Made by a program: the position numbers and the translations under genes
Notes under the pieces: model-generated
The model's database searches: none
What the model saw: the letters and a program-made list of their open reading frames with translations, nothing else
What the model was told of the DNA's origin: nothing
Part shown: positions 8,376 to 17,734 of the stretch, in pieces
How positions within the stretch are numbered: position 1 is the stretch's first letter
Layout: every line of letters begins with the position of its first letter
From: PFJX01 sp044227325
GTDB taxonomy: Bacteria; Pseudomonadota; Gammaproteobacteria; Burkholderiales; Thiobacillaceae
Assembly: GCA_044227325.1 (NCBI GenBank)
Contig: JBGAFI010000015.1
Coordinates: 1 to 64,000, forward strand
Direction of reading: 5' to 3'
DNA length: 64,000 nucleotides

Positions 8376-8708
8376 CTACACGCAGCCGGTGGGCTTGGGG
8401 GTGCCGGCGTAGCGGCCCGCCTGCTTGGCGGGGCCGAAGGGGAACAGGTCGAACAGGAACTTCTTGTCGCCCCATTCGTCGCCGAACTCTTCCTTCAGGC
8501 CCTTCTGCAGAAAGCGCAGGTTGGGCGCGGTACCGTGCTCGTTGAAGTAGTCGCGCATGTAGCGAATGATTTTCCAGTGGTTCTCTTCCAGAACCAGCTT
8601 GTCCTGGGAGGCCAGATACTCGGCCACGTCCTCTGCCCAGTCCGACAGATTGGCCAGATAACCCTCGGGGTCGGTCTCGACGATTCTTCCGTTGACTTCA
8701 ATTTCCAT
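8376..8708 (-). CDS. DsrC/TusE-family sulfur carrier with a single cysteine
   Basis: A 110-residue cytoplasmic protein of the DsrC/TusE/DsvC family. The C-terminal arm ends GTPKPTGCV, so the universally conserved penultimate cysteine (C109) is present. The second cysteine of true DsrC, eleven residues earlier, is replaced by glycine (G98), and there is no other Cys. That makes it TusE-like: able to carry a persulfide but not to form the DsrC trisulfide. Its role could be tRNA 2-thiouridine sulfur relay or delivery from rhodanese/TusA in sulfur oxidation. It stands alone, with a strong Shine-Dalgarno (GAGGAAGG), its own promoter and its own terminator. Confidence 0.9.
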   Translation of the reverse strand: MEIEVNGRIVETDPEGYLANLSDWAEDVAEYLASQDKLVLEENHWKIIRYMRDYFNEHGTAPNLRFLQKGLKEEFGDEWGDKKFLFDLFPFGPAKQAGRYAGTPKPTGCV

Positions 8709-8762
8709 GATTTCCTTCCTCTCTTCACCAGATTTACGGGCGTTTCAAAACTGCATGGCCCT

Positions 8763-8792
8763 ACTCTAACAATTGTCGAGTTTATTGGTCAA
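8763..8792 (-). promoter_or_regulatory. Sigma-70-type promoter of the DsrC/TusE-like gene
   Basis: On the minus strand a TTGACC -35 box is followed after 18 bases by TAGAGT as -10. It lies about 55 bases before the start codon, inside an AT-richer patch that stands out in the GC-rich surroundings. Confidence 0.55.
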
Positions 8793-8888
8793 GTATTTTG
8801 TCGTCAATGCGACGAAACCGGCATTGAAACCTGGTCCGGCGACGGACGTGCCAAAATGCCGCTTCGTCACGCGAGGGAGTCAAGCACA

Positions 8889-11800
8889 ATGCCGCGCAGG
8901 GGAAATCGGATCGGGGTTTGGCTGATCGTCAGCCTTGGCGTGTTGATGGCTGCTGGAATCGCCGCCGCGGCGAATCTGGAAAGTTTCGTGCCTCAGGGCG
9001 AGCAACTCCAGGCGCGCCAGGTCCAGGCGCGTTTTTCCGCGCCCATGACGCCTCAGGGGCGCGGCGACGCGCCGGCACCCTTCACCGTCCAGTGCGGCGT
9101 GCCGGGCAACGGCTATTGGGCCGACGAACGCACCTGGGTCTACAACCTTAACGATGACCTGAAGGCGGGCGAGCCCTGCCGTTTCGCGCCCCGCGCCGGC
9201 ATGACCACCCTGGCCGGGGAAGCGGTGGATGCCGCCTCCGAATACAGCTTCGCCGTCGCCGGTCCGCGCGTGGTCTGGCAAATGCCCAACCCGGGTTCCC
9301 GGGTGGACGAGGACCAGGTGTTCGTCCTGCGCCTCAACGGCCAGGCCCAGGTGGAGAGCGTCCTGGCCCACGCCCGCTGCGAAATCCAGGGTATCCACGA
9401 GCAGGTCGCGGTGCAGCAGATATTGGGCGACGAGCGCGCCGAGCTATTGAAAGCGCTGGCCCAGCCGATCCGGGACTCGGGCGTGGAATGGGCGGGCAAG
9501 TCGCAGGGGCAGGAGCCCGCGAGCGATCCCGCGATGGTGGCCCTGCGCTGCGCCCGCACCCTGCCGGCCAACGCGAAATTCGCCCTGGTCTGGGGCCAGG
9601 GCATCGCCACGCCCTCGGGCCAGAGCAATCCCGCCGACCAGCGCCTGGAATTCCAGACGCGCGATCATTTCAGCGCGAGCCTGCGTTGTGAGCGGGAGAA
9701 CGCGAAGGCCGGCTGCATGCCTCTGCAGCCGATCCGGCTGGAATTCACCGCGCCGGTGGCGCGCGACTCGCTGGAGCGGATCACCCTCAAGGACGCGAAG
9801 GGCAAGACCTATCGCCAACGCAAGCCGGAGCTGGCGACGCCGGATGACGACAACATCCTCTTCCCCGGTCCCTTCGCCGCGGGCGCGACCCTGACGCTGA
9901 ACCTGCCCGACGGTCTGGTGGACGACAAGGGCCGCACGCTGGTGAATGCCGAGCGCTTCCCCATGAGCCTGCGGCTGGCGTCCTACCCGCCCCTGGTCAA
10001 GTTCGCCGGCGACTTCGGCATCATCGAGCGGGCCGCGGGCGGGCTGTTGCCCATCACGCTGCGCAATCTGGAACCGGACGACCTGGGCGGCACCGCCGCG
10101 AAGGTGCGTTGGCTGCGCCTGACCCAGGACGCCTCGATTCTGGACTGGCAGGCCAGCCTGAAGAAATTCGAGAACCCGGACTACGACCAGCGTACCCAAA
10201 CCCGGCCGGACCGGCGCCAGGCCCAGTATCTGCCGCCCTATATCGAGGGCGTCGAGGAGCGTCCGCTGCCGAAACCCGGCGGCCCCTACGCCTTCGAGGT
10301 GGTGGGCCTGCCGCTGGAAAAGCCCGGCTTCTACGTGGTGGAAGCGGAAAGCCGTCGCCTGGGCAAGTCCCTGCTTGGCAACAACCAGCCCATGTTCGTG
10401 CGCGCCACCGCCCTGGTCACCAACCTGGCCGTGCATTTCAAGTGGGGCGTGGAAACCTCCCTGGCCTGGGTGACCCGCCTGGACGACGGCAAGCCGGTCG
10501 CCGGCGCCAACATCGCGGTGCGCGACTGCAAGGGCGCGTTGCTGGCGCAAAGCGTCAGCGATGCCCAGGGCATGGCGCTGATCCCCGGCAAGCTGCCCGA
10601 TCCGCGCACCGCCAACGACTACACCTGTCCCCTGTTCGTCAGCGCGCGGGCGGGCGACGACCTGAGCTTCGTCCGCTCGGACTGGAACGAAGGCATCGAA
10701 ACCTGGCGCTTCGGCCTGCCCCAGGATTGGGACACGGACGACCGCATCGCCCATAGCGTGCTGGATCGCGTCCTGTTCCGCCCGGGCGACACCGTGCACA
10801 TGAAGCACTTCCTGCGCGACAAGCGTTCCCGCGGCCTGGCCTATCCGGCGAAAACGCCGCGCACCCTCATGATCGAGCACGCCGGCAGCAATCAGCGCTG
10901 GTTCCTGCCCCTGGCCTGGCGCAACGGCGCCGCCGAATCCACCTGGACCGTGCCGGCCGGCGCGAAGCGGGGCGACTATCGCCTGCGCCTGGTGGACAAG
11001 GACATCCGTCCGGACACGTCCCAGGAACAACTGGAGTATCTGCCCGGCCTGGACAGCGGCGCCTTCAGCGTCGGCGATTTCCGCGTGCCCCTGATGAAGG
11101 CGAGCCTGGACCCGGTGCAAGCCCGCTTCGTCGGCCCGGGCGCGGCCGAGTTCGACCTCGCCGTGGCCTACCTCAACGGTGGCGGCGCGAAGGATCTGCC
11201 GGTCAAGCTGCGCGCCCGGATGGAAGCGAACCAGCGGGTGGAATTCGAGGATTACCCGGATTACGAATTCGCCCGCCGCAAGGATGACGACACGGGCCTG
11301 GAGGAAAGCGAGCCGATTCCCCTCGCAGTCGCGCCCGTCAAGCTGGACGCGGGCGGCGCCGGCCGGGCCAGGGTGGCGGCTCCGCCGGCCCTGGCCATGC
11401 CCCACAAGCTGCGCCTGGAACTGGAATACGCCGATCCGGCCGGTGAAATCCAGACCGTCAGCCGCCTGGTTCCCTGGTGGCCGGCGGAGGTGGTGCTGGG
11501 TCTGAAACGGGAGCACTGGGCGAAGGCGGGCAAGGAGCAGACCCTGAACTTCCTGGTGCTGGATCTGGCCGGCAAGCCGGTCGCCAAGGCGCCCGTCGAA
11601 GCGCGATTCGTCCTGCGCCGGACGCTGAGCCACCGGGTTCGCCTGGCCGGCGGCTTCTACGGCTATCACAGCGAAACCCGGGACACGCCCCTGGCGGCAA
11701 GCTGTACCGGCAAGACCGACGCGAAGGGTCGCTTCGTCTGCCGCGCGAAGGCGGGGCAGGGCGGCGAAGTCATCGTCGACGCGACGGCGAAGGACAGCCG

Positions 11801-14510
11801 GGGCCGGGTCGCCCGCACCAGCGCGAGCTTCTGGGTGGCCGGATCGGACGACTGGTGGTTCGCCCAGGAAAACCACGACCGCATCGACCTGATCCCCGAG
11901 CAGAAGCGCTACGAACCGGGCGAGACCGCCCGCTTCCAGGTGCGCATGCCGTTCCGGGATGCCACCGTGCTGGTCACCGTGGAGCGGGAAGGCGTGCTCG
12001 AGGCCAAGGTGGTGGAGCTGTCCGGCAAGTCCCCGGTGATCGAGCTGCCGGTGAAGGCGAACTGGGCGCCCAACGTGTTCGTCTCCACCCTCGCCGTGCG
12101 CGGCCGCAACGACGCGGTCAAGCCCACCGCCCTGGTGGATCTGGGCCGGCCCGCGTTCAAGCTGGGCATCGCCGGCATCCAGGTGGGCCAGCGCGGCAAC
12201 AGCCTGAACGTGGAGGTGAAGACCGACAAGAGCAGCTACGCCATCCGCGAGCAGGCCAAGGTGCGCGTCAAGGTGCGCACGCCGGAAGGCGCGGCGCCGC
12301 CCGCGGGCGCCGAGGTCACCCTGGCCGCCGTCGACGAGGGCCTGCTGGAACTGGCGCCCAACGGCAGTTGGAAACTGCTGGAGGCCATGATGGCCCAGCG
12401 CGGCTACAGCATGAAGACCTTCACCGCCCAGATGCAGGTCACCGGCAAGCGCCACTTCGGCAAGAAGGCCCTGCCCGCGGGCGGCGGCGGCGGCAAGCTG
12501 CCGACCCGGGAGCTGTTCGACACCCTGCTGTTCTGGAAAGCCAGCCTGCCCCTGGACGCGAAGGGCGAGGCGACGGCGGAAATCCCTCTCAACGACAGCC
12601 TCACCGCCTTCCGCATCGTCGCCGTGGCGGCTTCGGAAACCCGCTTCGGCAGCGGTCGCGCCAACATTCGCTCGACCCAGGACCTGCAACTCATCTCCGG
12701 CCTGCCGCCGGTGGTGCGGGAAGGCGACCGCTTCCAGGCCGCGTTCACCGTGCGCAACGGCGGCGACCGGGGCATGCGCGTGGACATCGAGGCCCGCGCG
12801 TCCGGCCAGAAGGATTTGCCGGCGAAACACCTCGACTTGATCGCCGGCGAGAGCAAGGAAATCGCCTGGCCGATCGCCGTGCCGGAAGGCGCCGGGGAAC
12901 TGGCCTGGACCCTGAACGCCAGCGAGGCGGGCGGCAAGACCCGCGACGCCCTGACGGTGAGGCAGAGCGTGCATCCCGCCCTGCCCATGCGCGTGCAATC
13001 CGCCAGCCTGCAACGCCTGGACAAGACGCTGGACGTGCCGGTGGCCGCCCCCGCCGGCGCGCTCAGGGCCGAGCTGCGCGCCACCCTGGCCGCGAGCCTG
13101 CTGGACGGCCAGACCCAGTTGCGCGACTACATGCGCCGCTACCCCTTCGCCTGCCTGGAACAACAGGCTTCGAAGGCGGTGGCGACCCGGGACGCGAAGC
13201 TCTGGCAGGCGATGACCGGGAACCTGCCCGCCTACCTGGCGAACAACGGCCTCGCCAATTTCTTCCCCGGCGACGGCGCCGGTAGCGTCGCCCTGACCGC
13301 TTACCTGCTGTCCCTGGCCGACGCGTCGGCCTGGACCCTGCCGGCGGACGCGAAGGCGCGCATGGAACGGGCCCTGGCGGATTACGTGGAAGGGCGCCTG
13401 GAAACGCGTCGCGCGCCCTGGGAGAACGCTATCGCGCCGCGCGTCGCCGCCCTGGAAGCTCTGGCACGCGCCGGCAAGGCGACGCCGGCGCTGATCTCCA
13501 CGGTCAAGCCGGAACCGCGCCTGTGGCCCGCCTCGGTGCTCATCGACTGGATCGGCGTGCTCGAGCGCGCGCCTCTGGCGCCCGCGCGGGAGGCCTTGCT
13601 GAAGGAGGCGCTGGACGCCCTGGAAGCGCGTTTCACCTATACCGGCAAGCGCCTCGGCTTCAGCAGCGAGGAGCGGGACGGCCTGTGGTGGATGATGGCT
13701 TCCGCCGACACCAACGCGGTGCGTGGTTTGCTCGCGGTCATGGACCTGCCCGCCTGGAAGGAACGCCTGCCCAAGCTGGTGCTGGGCGCCCTGGACCGGC
13801 AGCGGGACAACCGCTGGAACACCACCACCGCGAACGCCTGGGGCACGCTGGCCCTGGAACGCTACGGCCGCCTGTTCGAAGCGGAGAAGCCCAACGGCAA
13901 GAGTTACGCGGTGCTGGGCCAGGACGGCCGCGTGGTGGACTGGCAGGCTTTCCCGAACGGCGCCACCGCCTTTCTGCCCCTGCCCGCCGAGCCCGCCACC
14001 CTGCGCCTGCGGCACGAGGGCGCGGGTCAGCCCTACGTCAGCATCGCCACCCTCGCCGCCGTGCCGCTGACCGCGCCGGTGGACCGGGGCTATTCGGTGA
14101 GCCGCGAGATCGTTCCCGTCGACCGGAAGACGCCGGGCAAATGGCAACGCGGCGACGTGCTGCGGGTGCGCCTGAGCATCGATGCCCGCGCCGACATGGG
14201 CTGGGTGGTGGTGGAAGACGCCATTCCCGCCGGCGCCAGCATCCTGGGCAGCGGCCGCCAGCGGGATTCGGCCATCCTGACCGACGGCGAACAGTCCGGC
14301 GGCAGCGCCTGGCCCACCTGGCAGGAACGTTTGTTCGACAGCTACCGGGCCTATTACGAATACGTCCCGCGCGGGCATTTCACCCTGGAATACACCCTGC
14401 GCCTGAACAGCGACGGCGATTTCAATCTGCCGCCCACCCGCGTCGAGGCCATGTACGCGCCGGAGATGTTCGGGGAAGCGCCGGCCGGGGAGTTCGCGAT
14501 CGGGCGGTGA
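8889..14510 (+). CDS. Alpha-2-macroglobulin family protein
   Basis: A 1873-residue periplasmic protease trap. A signal peptide (residues 1-28, ending GIAAAA) has no lipobox cysteine, unlike the E. coli YfhM lipoprotein. The thioester motif CLEQ is present with its cysteine near residue 1422 (PFACLEQQAS), so the covalent trapping chemistry should be intact. The macroglobulin-like domains fill the first two thirds, and the helical thioester domain follows the CLEQ site. The bacterial paradigm pairs such proteins with penicillin-binding protein 1C (pbpC), but no pbpC is adjacent here. Likely role: defence of the periplasm against host or competitor proteases. It diverges from the DsrC/TusE-like gene. 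Confidence 0.93.
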   Translation: MPRRGNRIGVWLIVSLGVLMAAGIAAAANLESFVPQGEQLQARQVQARFSAPMTPQGRGDAPAPFTVQCGVPGNGYWADERTWVYNLNDDLKAGEPCRFAPRAGMTTLAGEAVDAASEYSFAVAGPRVVWQMPNPGSRVDEDQVFVLRLNGQAQVESVLAHARCEIQGIHEQVAVQQILGDERAELLKALAQPIRDSGVEWAGKSQGQEPASDPAMVALRCARTLPANAKFALVWGQGIATPSGQSNPADQRLEFQTRDHFSASLRCERENAKAGCMPLQPIRLEFTAPVARDSLERITLKDAKGKTYRQRKPELATPDDDNILFPGPFAAGATLTLNLPDGLVDDKGRTLVNAERFPMSLRLASYPPLVKFAGDFGIIERAAGGLLPITLRNLEPDDLGGTAAKVRWLRLTQDASILDWQASLKKFENPDYDQRTQTRPDRRQAQYLPPYIEGVEERPLPKPGGPYAFEVVGLPLEKPGFYVVEAESRRLGKSLLGNNQPMFVRATALVTNLAVHFKWGVETSLAWVTRLDDGKPVAGANIAVRDCKGALLAQSVSDAQGMALIPGKLPDPRTANDYTCPLFVSARAGDDLSFVRSDWNEGIETWRFGLPQDWDTDDRIAHSVLDRVLFRPGDTVHMKHFLRDKRSRGLAYPAKTPRTLMIEHAGSNQRWFLPLAWRNGAAESTWTVPAGAKRGDYRLRLVDKDIRPDTSQEQLEYLPGLDSGAFSVGDFRVPLMKASLDPVQARFVGPGAAEFDLAVAYLNGGGAKDLPVKLRARMEANQRVEFEDYPDYEFARRKDDDTGLEESEPIPLAVAPVKLDAGGAGRARVAAPPALAMPHKLRLELEYADPAGEIQTVSRLVPWWPAEVVLGLKREHWAKAGKEQTLNFLVLDLAGKPVAKAPVEARFVLRRTLSHRVRLAGGFYGYHSETRDTPLAASCTGKTDAKGRFVCRAKAGQGGEVIVDATAKDSRGRVARTSASFWVAGSDDWWFAQENHDRIDLIPEQKRYEPGETARFQVRMPFRDATVLVTVEREGVLEAKVVELSGKSPVIELPVKANWAPNVFVSTLAVRGRNDAVKPTALVDLGRPAFKLGIAGIQVGQRGNSLNVEVKTDKSSYAIREQAKVRVKVRTPEGAAPPAGAEVTLAAVDEGLLELAPNGSWKLLEAMMAQRGYSMKTFTAQMQVTGKRHFGKKALPAGGGGGKLPTRELFDTLLFWKASLPLDAKGEATAEIPLNDSLTAFRIVAVAASETRFGSGRANIRSTQDLQLISGLPPVVREGDRFQAAFTVRNGGDRGMRVDIEARASGQKDLPAKHLDLIAGESKEIAWPIAVPEGAGELAWTLNASEAGGKTRDALTVRQSVHPALPMRVQSASLQRLDKTLDVPVAAPAGALRAELRATLAASLLDGQTQLRDYMRRYPFACLEQQASKAVATRDAKLWQAMTGNLPAYLANNGLANFFPGDGAGSVALTAYLLSLADASAWTLPADAKARMERALADYVEGRLETRRAPWENAIAPRVAALEALARAGKATPALISTVKPEPRLWPASVLIDWIGVLERAPLAPAREALLKEALDALEARFTYTGKRLGFSSEERDGLWWMMASADTNAVRGLLAVMDLPAWKERLPKLVLGALDRQRDNRWNTTTANAWGTLALERYGRLFEAEKPNGKSYAVLGQDGRVVDWQAFPNGATAFLPLPAEPATLRLRHEGAGQPYVSIATLAAVPLTAPVDRGYSVSREIVPVDRKTPGKWQRGDVLRVRLSIDARADMGWVVVEDAIPAGASILGSGRQRDSAILTDGEQSGGSAWPTWQERLFDSYRAYYEYVPRGHFTLEYTLRLNSDGDFNLPPTRVEAMYAPEMFGEAPAGEFAIGR

Positions 14511-14515
14511 GCCAG

Positions 14516-14543
14516 CCGCCGGCCCGTTTCGGCGGGCCGGCGG
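14516..14543 (+). terminator. GC-rich hairpin after the alpha-2-macroglobulin gene
   Basis: An 11-bp perfect stem (CCGCCGGCCCG with CGGGCCGGCGG) starts five bases after the stop codon. No T tract follows, so it may stabilise the 3' end or pause transcription rather than act as a classical terminator. Confidence 0.4.
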
Positions 14544-14665
14544 AGCGTCCTCGGACGCGCCATCGGCTTGCCTGATTCGCCGCTTCGTCTATGATTCTCT
14601 CCCCCGGCGCAACAGGACGCCCAACTCTTCTTATCGATTCAAATCCGTTTTCAGAGGTATTTCCA

Positions 14666-15829
14666 ATGCAGTCCGGCCCCAGAGAGATCGTCACCCCGTT
14701 CCGGCAGATTCCGCTGGACGTGCCCGAGGGCATGAAACCCAACGAATTCTTCAACAGCACCGAGAACCTCAACGACCTGGTCAACAACAACGGCCTGCTG
14801 CAGAACCCGGAAGGCCTGCTGCTGTACCGCAAGGCCCTGGGCCACAGCAACGAGTTCGACACCTCCATCATCTACAACACCTCGCGCACCATCCTCGACC
14901 CGCTCGGCCGGCCGGTGCGGCGCACCCAGGTGCCGGAACAGGTGAAGAACGTCTGGAACCGCATGAACGAGGTGATCATCGAGTACATGCTGGAGCAATA
15001 CCCCGACCCGGAGGAAACCCTGGTTCTCGCGGGCGAGGCGAGCCTGGACGCGACCTGGCCGCTGACCTCGCCGGGCGTGCCCAGCATCCGCATGCTGCAC
15101 AACCACTTCATCGTCTTCAACAAGGCCGAGCTGCGCGACGCGCCCATCGCCGACGCGAGCAACCCCAACCTGACCGACGGCGGCCAGCATTCCCTGTTCC
15201 AGGCCTACATGCGCGAGGTCTACCAGGCCTTCTTCGACGAACTGGACCTGGAAATCCTGCGCCCCTGCCAGGCGGGTTCGTGCAAGATCGCCCTGACCGG
15301 CTTCCCCCAGGGCCTGCCCAGCTGGGAGGTCACCGGCGGCGCCGCGTCGCTCAAGGAAGTGCGCTTCTGGAAGGAGTACGACACCATCCTGAAGGGCTTC
15401 ATCGACTTCTACCGCACCTTCTTCGGCCAGGTCTCCACGCGCAACGCGCCGCTGCCCCGGGACATCTATTTCCCGGCGCTGGTGGAGGATAAGCTCCAGT
15501 TCAACAACGACCTGCTGAAGACCGCGAAGATGGTGCGCGACCGCTGCATCAAGGACGCCAAGTACGCCAACTCGATCCGCTGGCAGCCCGCCTTCAAGCA
15601 GCTCATCTACCGCAACGACGCGGGCAGGCTCATCGTCACCATCAGCCAGAACTCCATCGGCAACGCCATCACCGAACTGCTCGGCGTGGTGGTCAAGCGC
15701 ACGCCGGACGCGGACGCCTACGCCCGCGCCGAGCCCGCCCTCATCGAGCGGCTGCTGGAAGTGCGGCGCCGCCTGGTGGAGGCGGACCTGGGCGCGGGCA
15801 TCGCCACACCGCATTGGGGCGCCGCGTAA
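14666..15829 (+). CDS. Uncharacterised 387-residue protein coupled to a GAF-GGDEF-EAL gene
   Basis: Not recognised. A soluble protein without signal peptide or membrane helix, rich in aromatic and Asn residues. Notable stretches are LNDLVNNNGLL near residue 30, RMLHNHFIVF in the first half (a HIT-like look, but not a full HxHxH motif), and a Trp-rich centre. The start at ATG 14666 has AGAGG upstream. The stop codon shares a base with the ATG of the next gene (TAATG), so the two are translationally coupled, and this protein probably works with the c-di-GMP enzyme that follows. Function cannot be inferred further. Confidence 0.75.
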   Translation: MQSGPREIVTPFRQIPLDVPEGMKPNEFFNSTENLNDLVNNNGLLQNPEGLLLYRKALGHSNEFDTSIIYNTSRTILDPLGRPVRRTQVPEQVKNVWNRMNEVIIEYMLEQYPDPEETLVLAGEASLDATWPLTSPGVPSIRMLHNHFIVFNKAELRDAPIADASNPNLTDGGQHSLFQAYMREVYQAFFDELDLEILRPCQAGSCKIALTGFPQGLPSWEVTGGAASLKEVRFWKEYDTILKGFIDFYRTFFGQVSTRNAPLPRDIYFPALVEDKLQFNNDLLKTAKMVRDRCIKDAKYANSIRWQPAFKQLIYRNDAGRLIVTISQNSIGNAITELLGVVVKRTPDADAYARAEPALIERLLEVRRRLVEADLGAGIATPHWGAA

Positions 15830-17655
15830 TGCCGCATGAAGCGGCGCGGGCGGAAGCCCAGGCCAGCCTGAACGAGCTGACACGCCAGACCCAGCGGCTG
15901 AACGGCTTGTGGCAGCAGGCGACCCTGCGCGATCTGGACGACGAGGAACGCTCCCGCGCGGTCCTGCGCGAGGCGGCCCACACCCTGGGCATGGAACTCG
16001 CGGTGCTGGGCGAATTCGAGCGGGTCTATACCGTGCGCTTCGCCCACGATCCCCTCGGCGTCCTGCCCGAGGCGACCGTGCTGCTGGCCGATGACACGAT
16101 ATGCCGGCACGTGCTCGCCTCCCACGCGCCACTGTTCGTATACGACCTGAACAACAATTCCGAGTTCGCCGACCACTTCCTGGTCCAGGAAGAGGGCATG
16201 CGGGTGTACGCGGGTATTCCGGTCTGGACCGGCGCGGAAGTCAGCGGCGTGCTGGCCTTTCTGCGCCGGGCGCCCATGGAGCGCGATTTCGACCCGGCGG
16301 ACACCGCCTATATGGAACTGGTCGCGGGCTGGCTGGGCCACCATCTCTACCAGTCGCGCCAGAAGATCCAGTTGGAACGCCATGCGCTCACCGATTCCCT
16401 CACCGGCCTGCTCAACCGGCGCGCGGCGGAACTCCGCCTGCACGAGGAACTGGCCCGGGCGCGCCGGCACAACGAGGGCTTCGCCGTGGCCCTGGCGGAT
16501 ATCGACCACTTCAAGCGGGTCAACGACCGCTATGGCCACGCGGTGGGTGACCAGGTGCTCAGGGTGGTGGCGCGCCGCCTGGAAGCCGGCTTGCGCGAGG
16601 ACGACTGGCTGGCGCGCTGGGGCGGCGAGGAGTTCCTGATCTTTCTGCGCAACGCGGACCAGCAGGAGGCGGCCTACGTCATGCAGCGCCTGATGGGACA
16701 CGTGAAGGCCCAGCCCATCGCCACCGCGGCGGGCGATGTCGCCCTCACCCTGTCCGCCGGCATCGGCTTGCCGGCCCGGGACGACAGCGATTTCCACGCG
16801 GCGGTCGAACTGGCGGACTCCTGCCTGTACCAGGCCAAGAGCAACGGCCGCGACCGGGTCGAGATCCGCGACGTGGGCAGCACCCGCTGGCCCGCCCAGG
16901 TCATCAAGCGGGCCTTGCGCGACAAGAGCCTGCGCATGGCGAGCCAGGTCATTGTCGATCTGGAAACGGGCCGGGCGGTCGCCGACGAGGTGCTGGCCCG
17001 GGTCGAGCTTCCCGACGGCCAGTTGGTGACGGCGGGCGAGTTCGTCGAGGTCGCGGAAGGACTGGGCCTGATGCCGGAAATCGACCGCTACGTCACGCGC
17101 CAGTCCATGGCCCGCTGCGCCACGAAGCTGGGCGATGGCGTGCTGGGACCGGATTTCGCCCATTTCGTGAATCTTTCTCCCCAGTTCCTCGCCCGGCGCG
17201 ATCTGGTGGAGGAGATGCTGTACAACGCGCAGAACTACTGTCAGGTGTGCGGCATCACCCTGGGGCCGGTGAAGCCCATCGTCTTCGAGATCACCGAGCG
17301 CCAGTTCCTGAGCAACCTGGACACCCTGGAGGCGGATCTGAAACCCCTGCTGGATTTCGGTTTCCGCCTCGCCCTGGACGATTTCGGCAGCGGCTATTCC
17401 TCGTTCCTGTATCTGGCCCGGCTGCCGATCAGCTTCCTCAAGATCGAGGGCTGGATGGTGGCGAACATGCGCAAGGAACGGAAGATCGCCGCCATCGTGG
17501 AAAGCCTGGCCGGCTTCGCCCGGCGCGAGAACATCATCACCGTCGCCGAGTGCATCGAGGACGAGGACACCGCCCGGATTTTGCGGGAAATGGGGGTCAA
17601 TCTGGGTCAAGGGTGGTATTTCGGCCGTCCGGTACTTGAGGAAAATCAGGTCTGA
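15829..17655 (+). CDS. GAF-GGDEF-EAL c-di-GMP signalling protein
   Basis: A 608-residue cytoplasmic protein. The N-terminal third resembles a GAF sensor (about residues 40-180). A GGDEF domain follows with an intact GGEEF signature (ARWGGEEFLIF) and an RxxD inhibitory site (REDD) five residues before it, so diguanylate cyclase activity is likely. The C-terminal EAL domain keeps VNLSPQ, FEITE and DDFGSG, but EAL is EVL, the KxD motif is KIE, and the loop glutamate motif reads ECIE, so phosphodiesterase activity is doubtful and it may instead bind c-di-GMP. Translation is coupled to the preceding unknown gene; hfq follows after 79 bases. Confidence 0.9.
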   Translation: MPHEAARAEAQASLNELTRQTQRLNGLWQQATLRDLDDEERSRAVLREAAHTLGMELAVLGEFERVYTVRFAHDPLGVLPEATVLLADDTICRHVLASHAPLFVYDLNNNSEFADHFLVQEEGMRVYAGIPVWTGAEVSGVLAFLRRAPMERDFDPADTAYMELVAGWLGHHLYQSRQKIQLERHALTDSLTGLLNRRAAELRLHEELARARRHNEGFAVALADIDHFKRVNDRYGHAVGDQVLRVVARRLEAGLREDDWLARWGGEEFLIFLRNADQQEAAYVMQRLMGHVKAQPIATAAGDVALTLSAGIGLPARDDSDFHAAVELADSCLYQAKSNGRDRVEIRDVGSTRWPAQVIKRALRDKSLRMASQVIVDLETGRAVADEVLARVELPDGQLVTAGEFVEVAEGLGLMPEIDRYVTRQSMARCATKLGDGVLGPDFAHFVNLSPQFLARRDLVEEMLYNAQNYCQVCGITLGPVKPIVFEITERQFLSNLDTLEADLKPLLDFGFRLALDDFGSGYSSFLYLARLPISFLKIEGWMVANMRKERKIAAIVESLAGFARRENIITVAECIEDEDTARILREMGVNLGQGWYFGRPVLEENQV

Positions 17656-17734
17656 CCCCATGCTCAAGAAACTTTCCCTGACTTCAGGGTTAGAATCCTC
17701 GTCCCCATAAAGCATTTGCAAGAAGGAAAACATC

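Noticed and set aside
9444..14378. Very long open frame (about 1644 codons) on the minus strand opposite the alpha-2-macroglobulin gene
   Set aside because: It is a by-product of strong third-position GC bias; its translation is rich in Gly, Ala, His, Arg and Val with no recognisable domain, whereas the plus frame has signal peptide and CLEQ motif.
17668..17696. Possible sigma-70 promoter with TAGAAT at 17691 before hfq
   Set aside because: No acceptable -35 box at 16-18 bases; kept only as a remark in the hfq entry.
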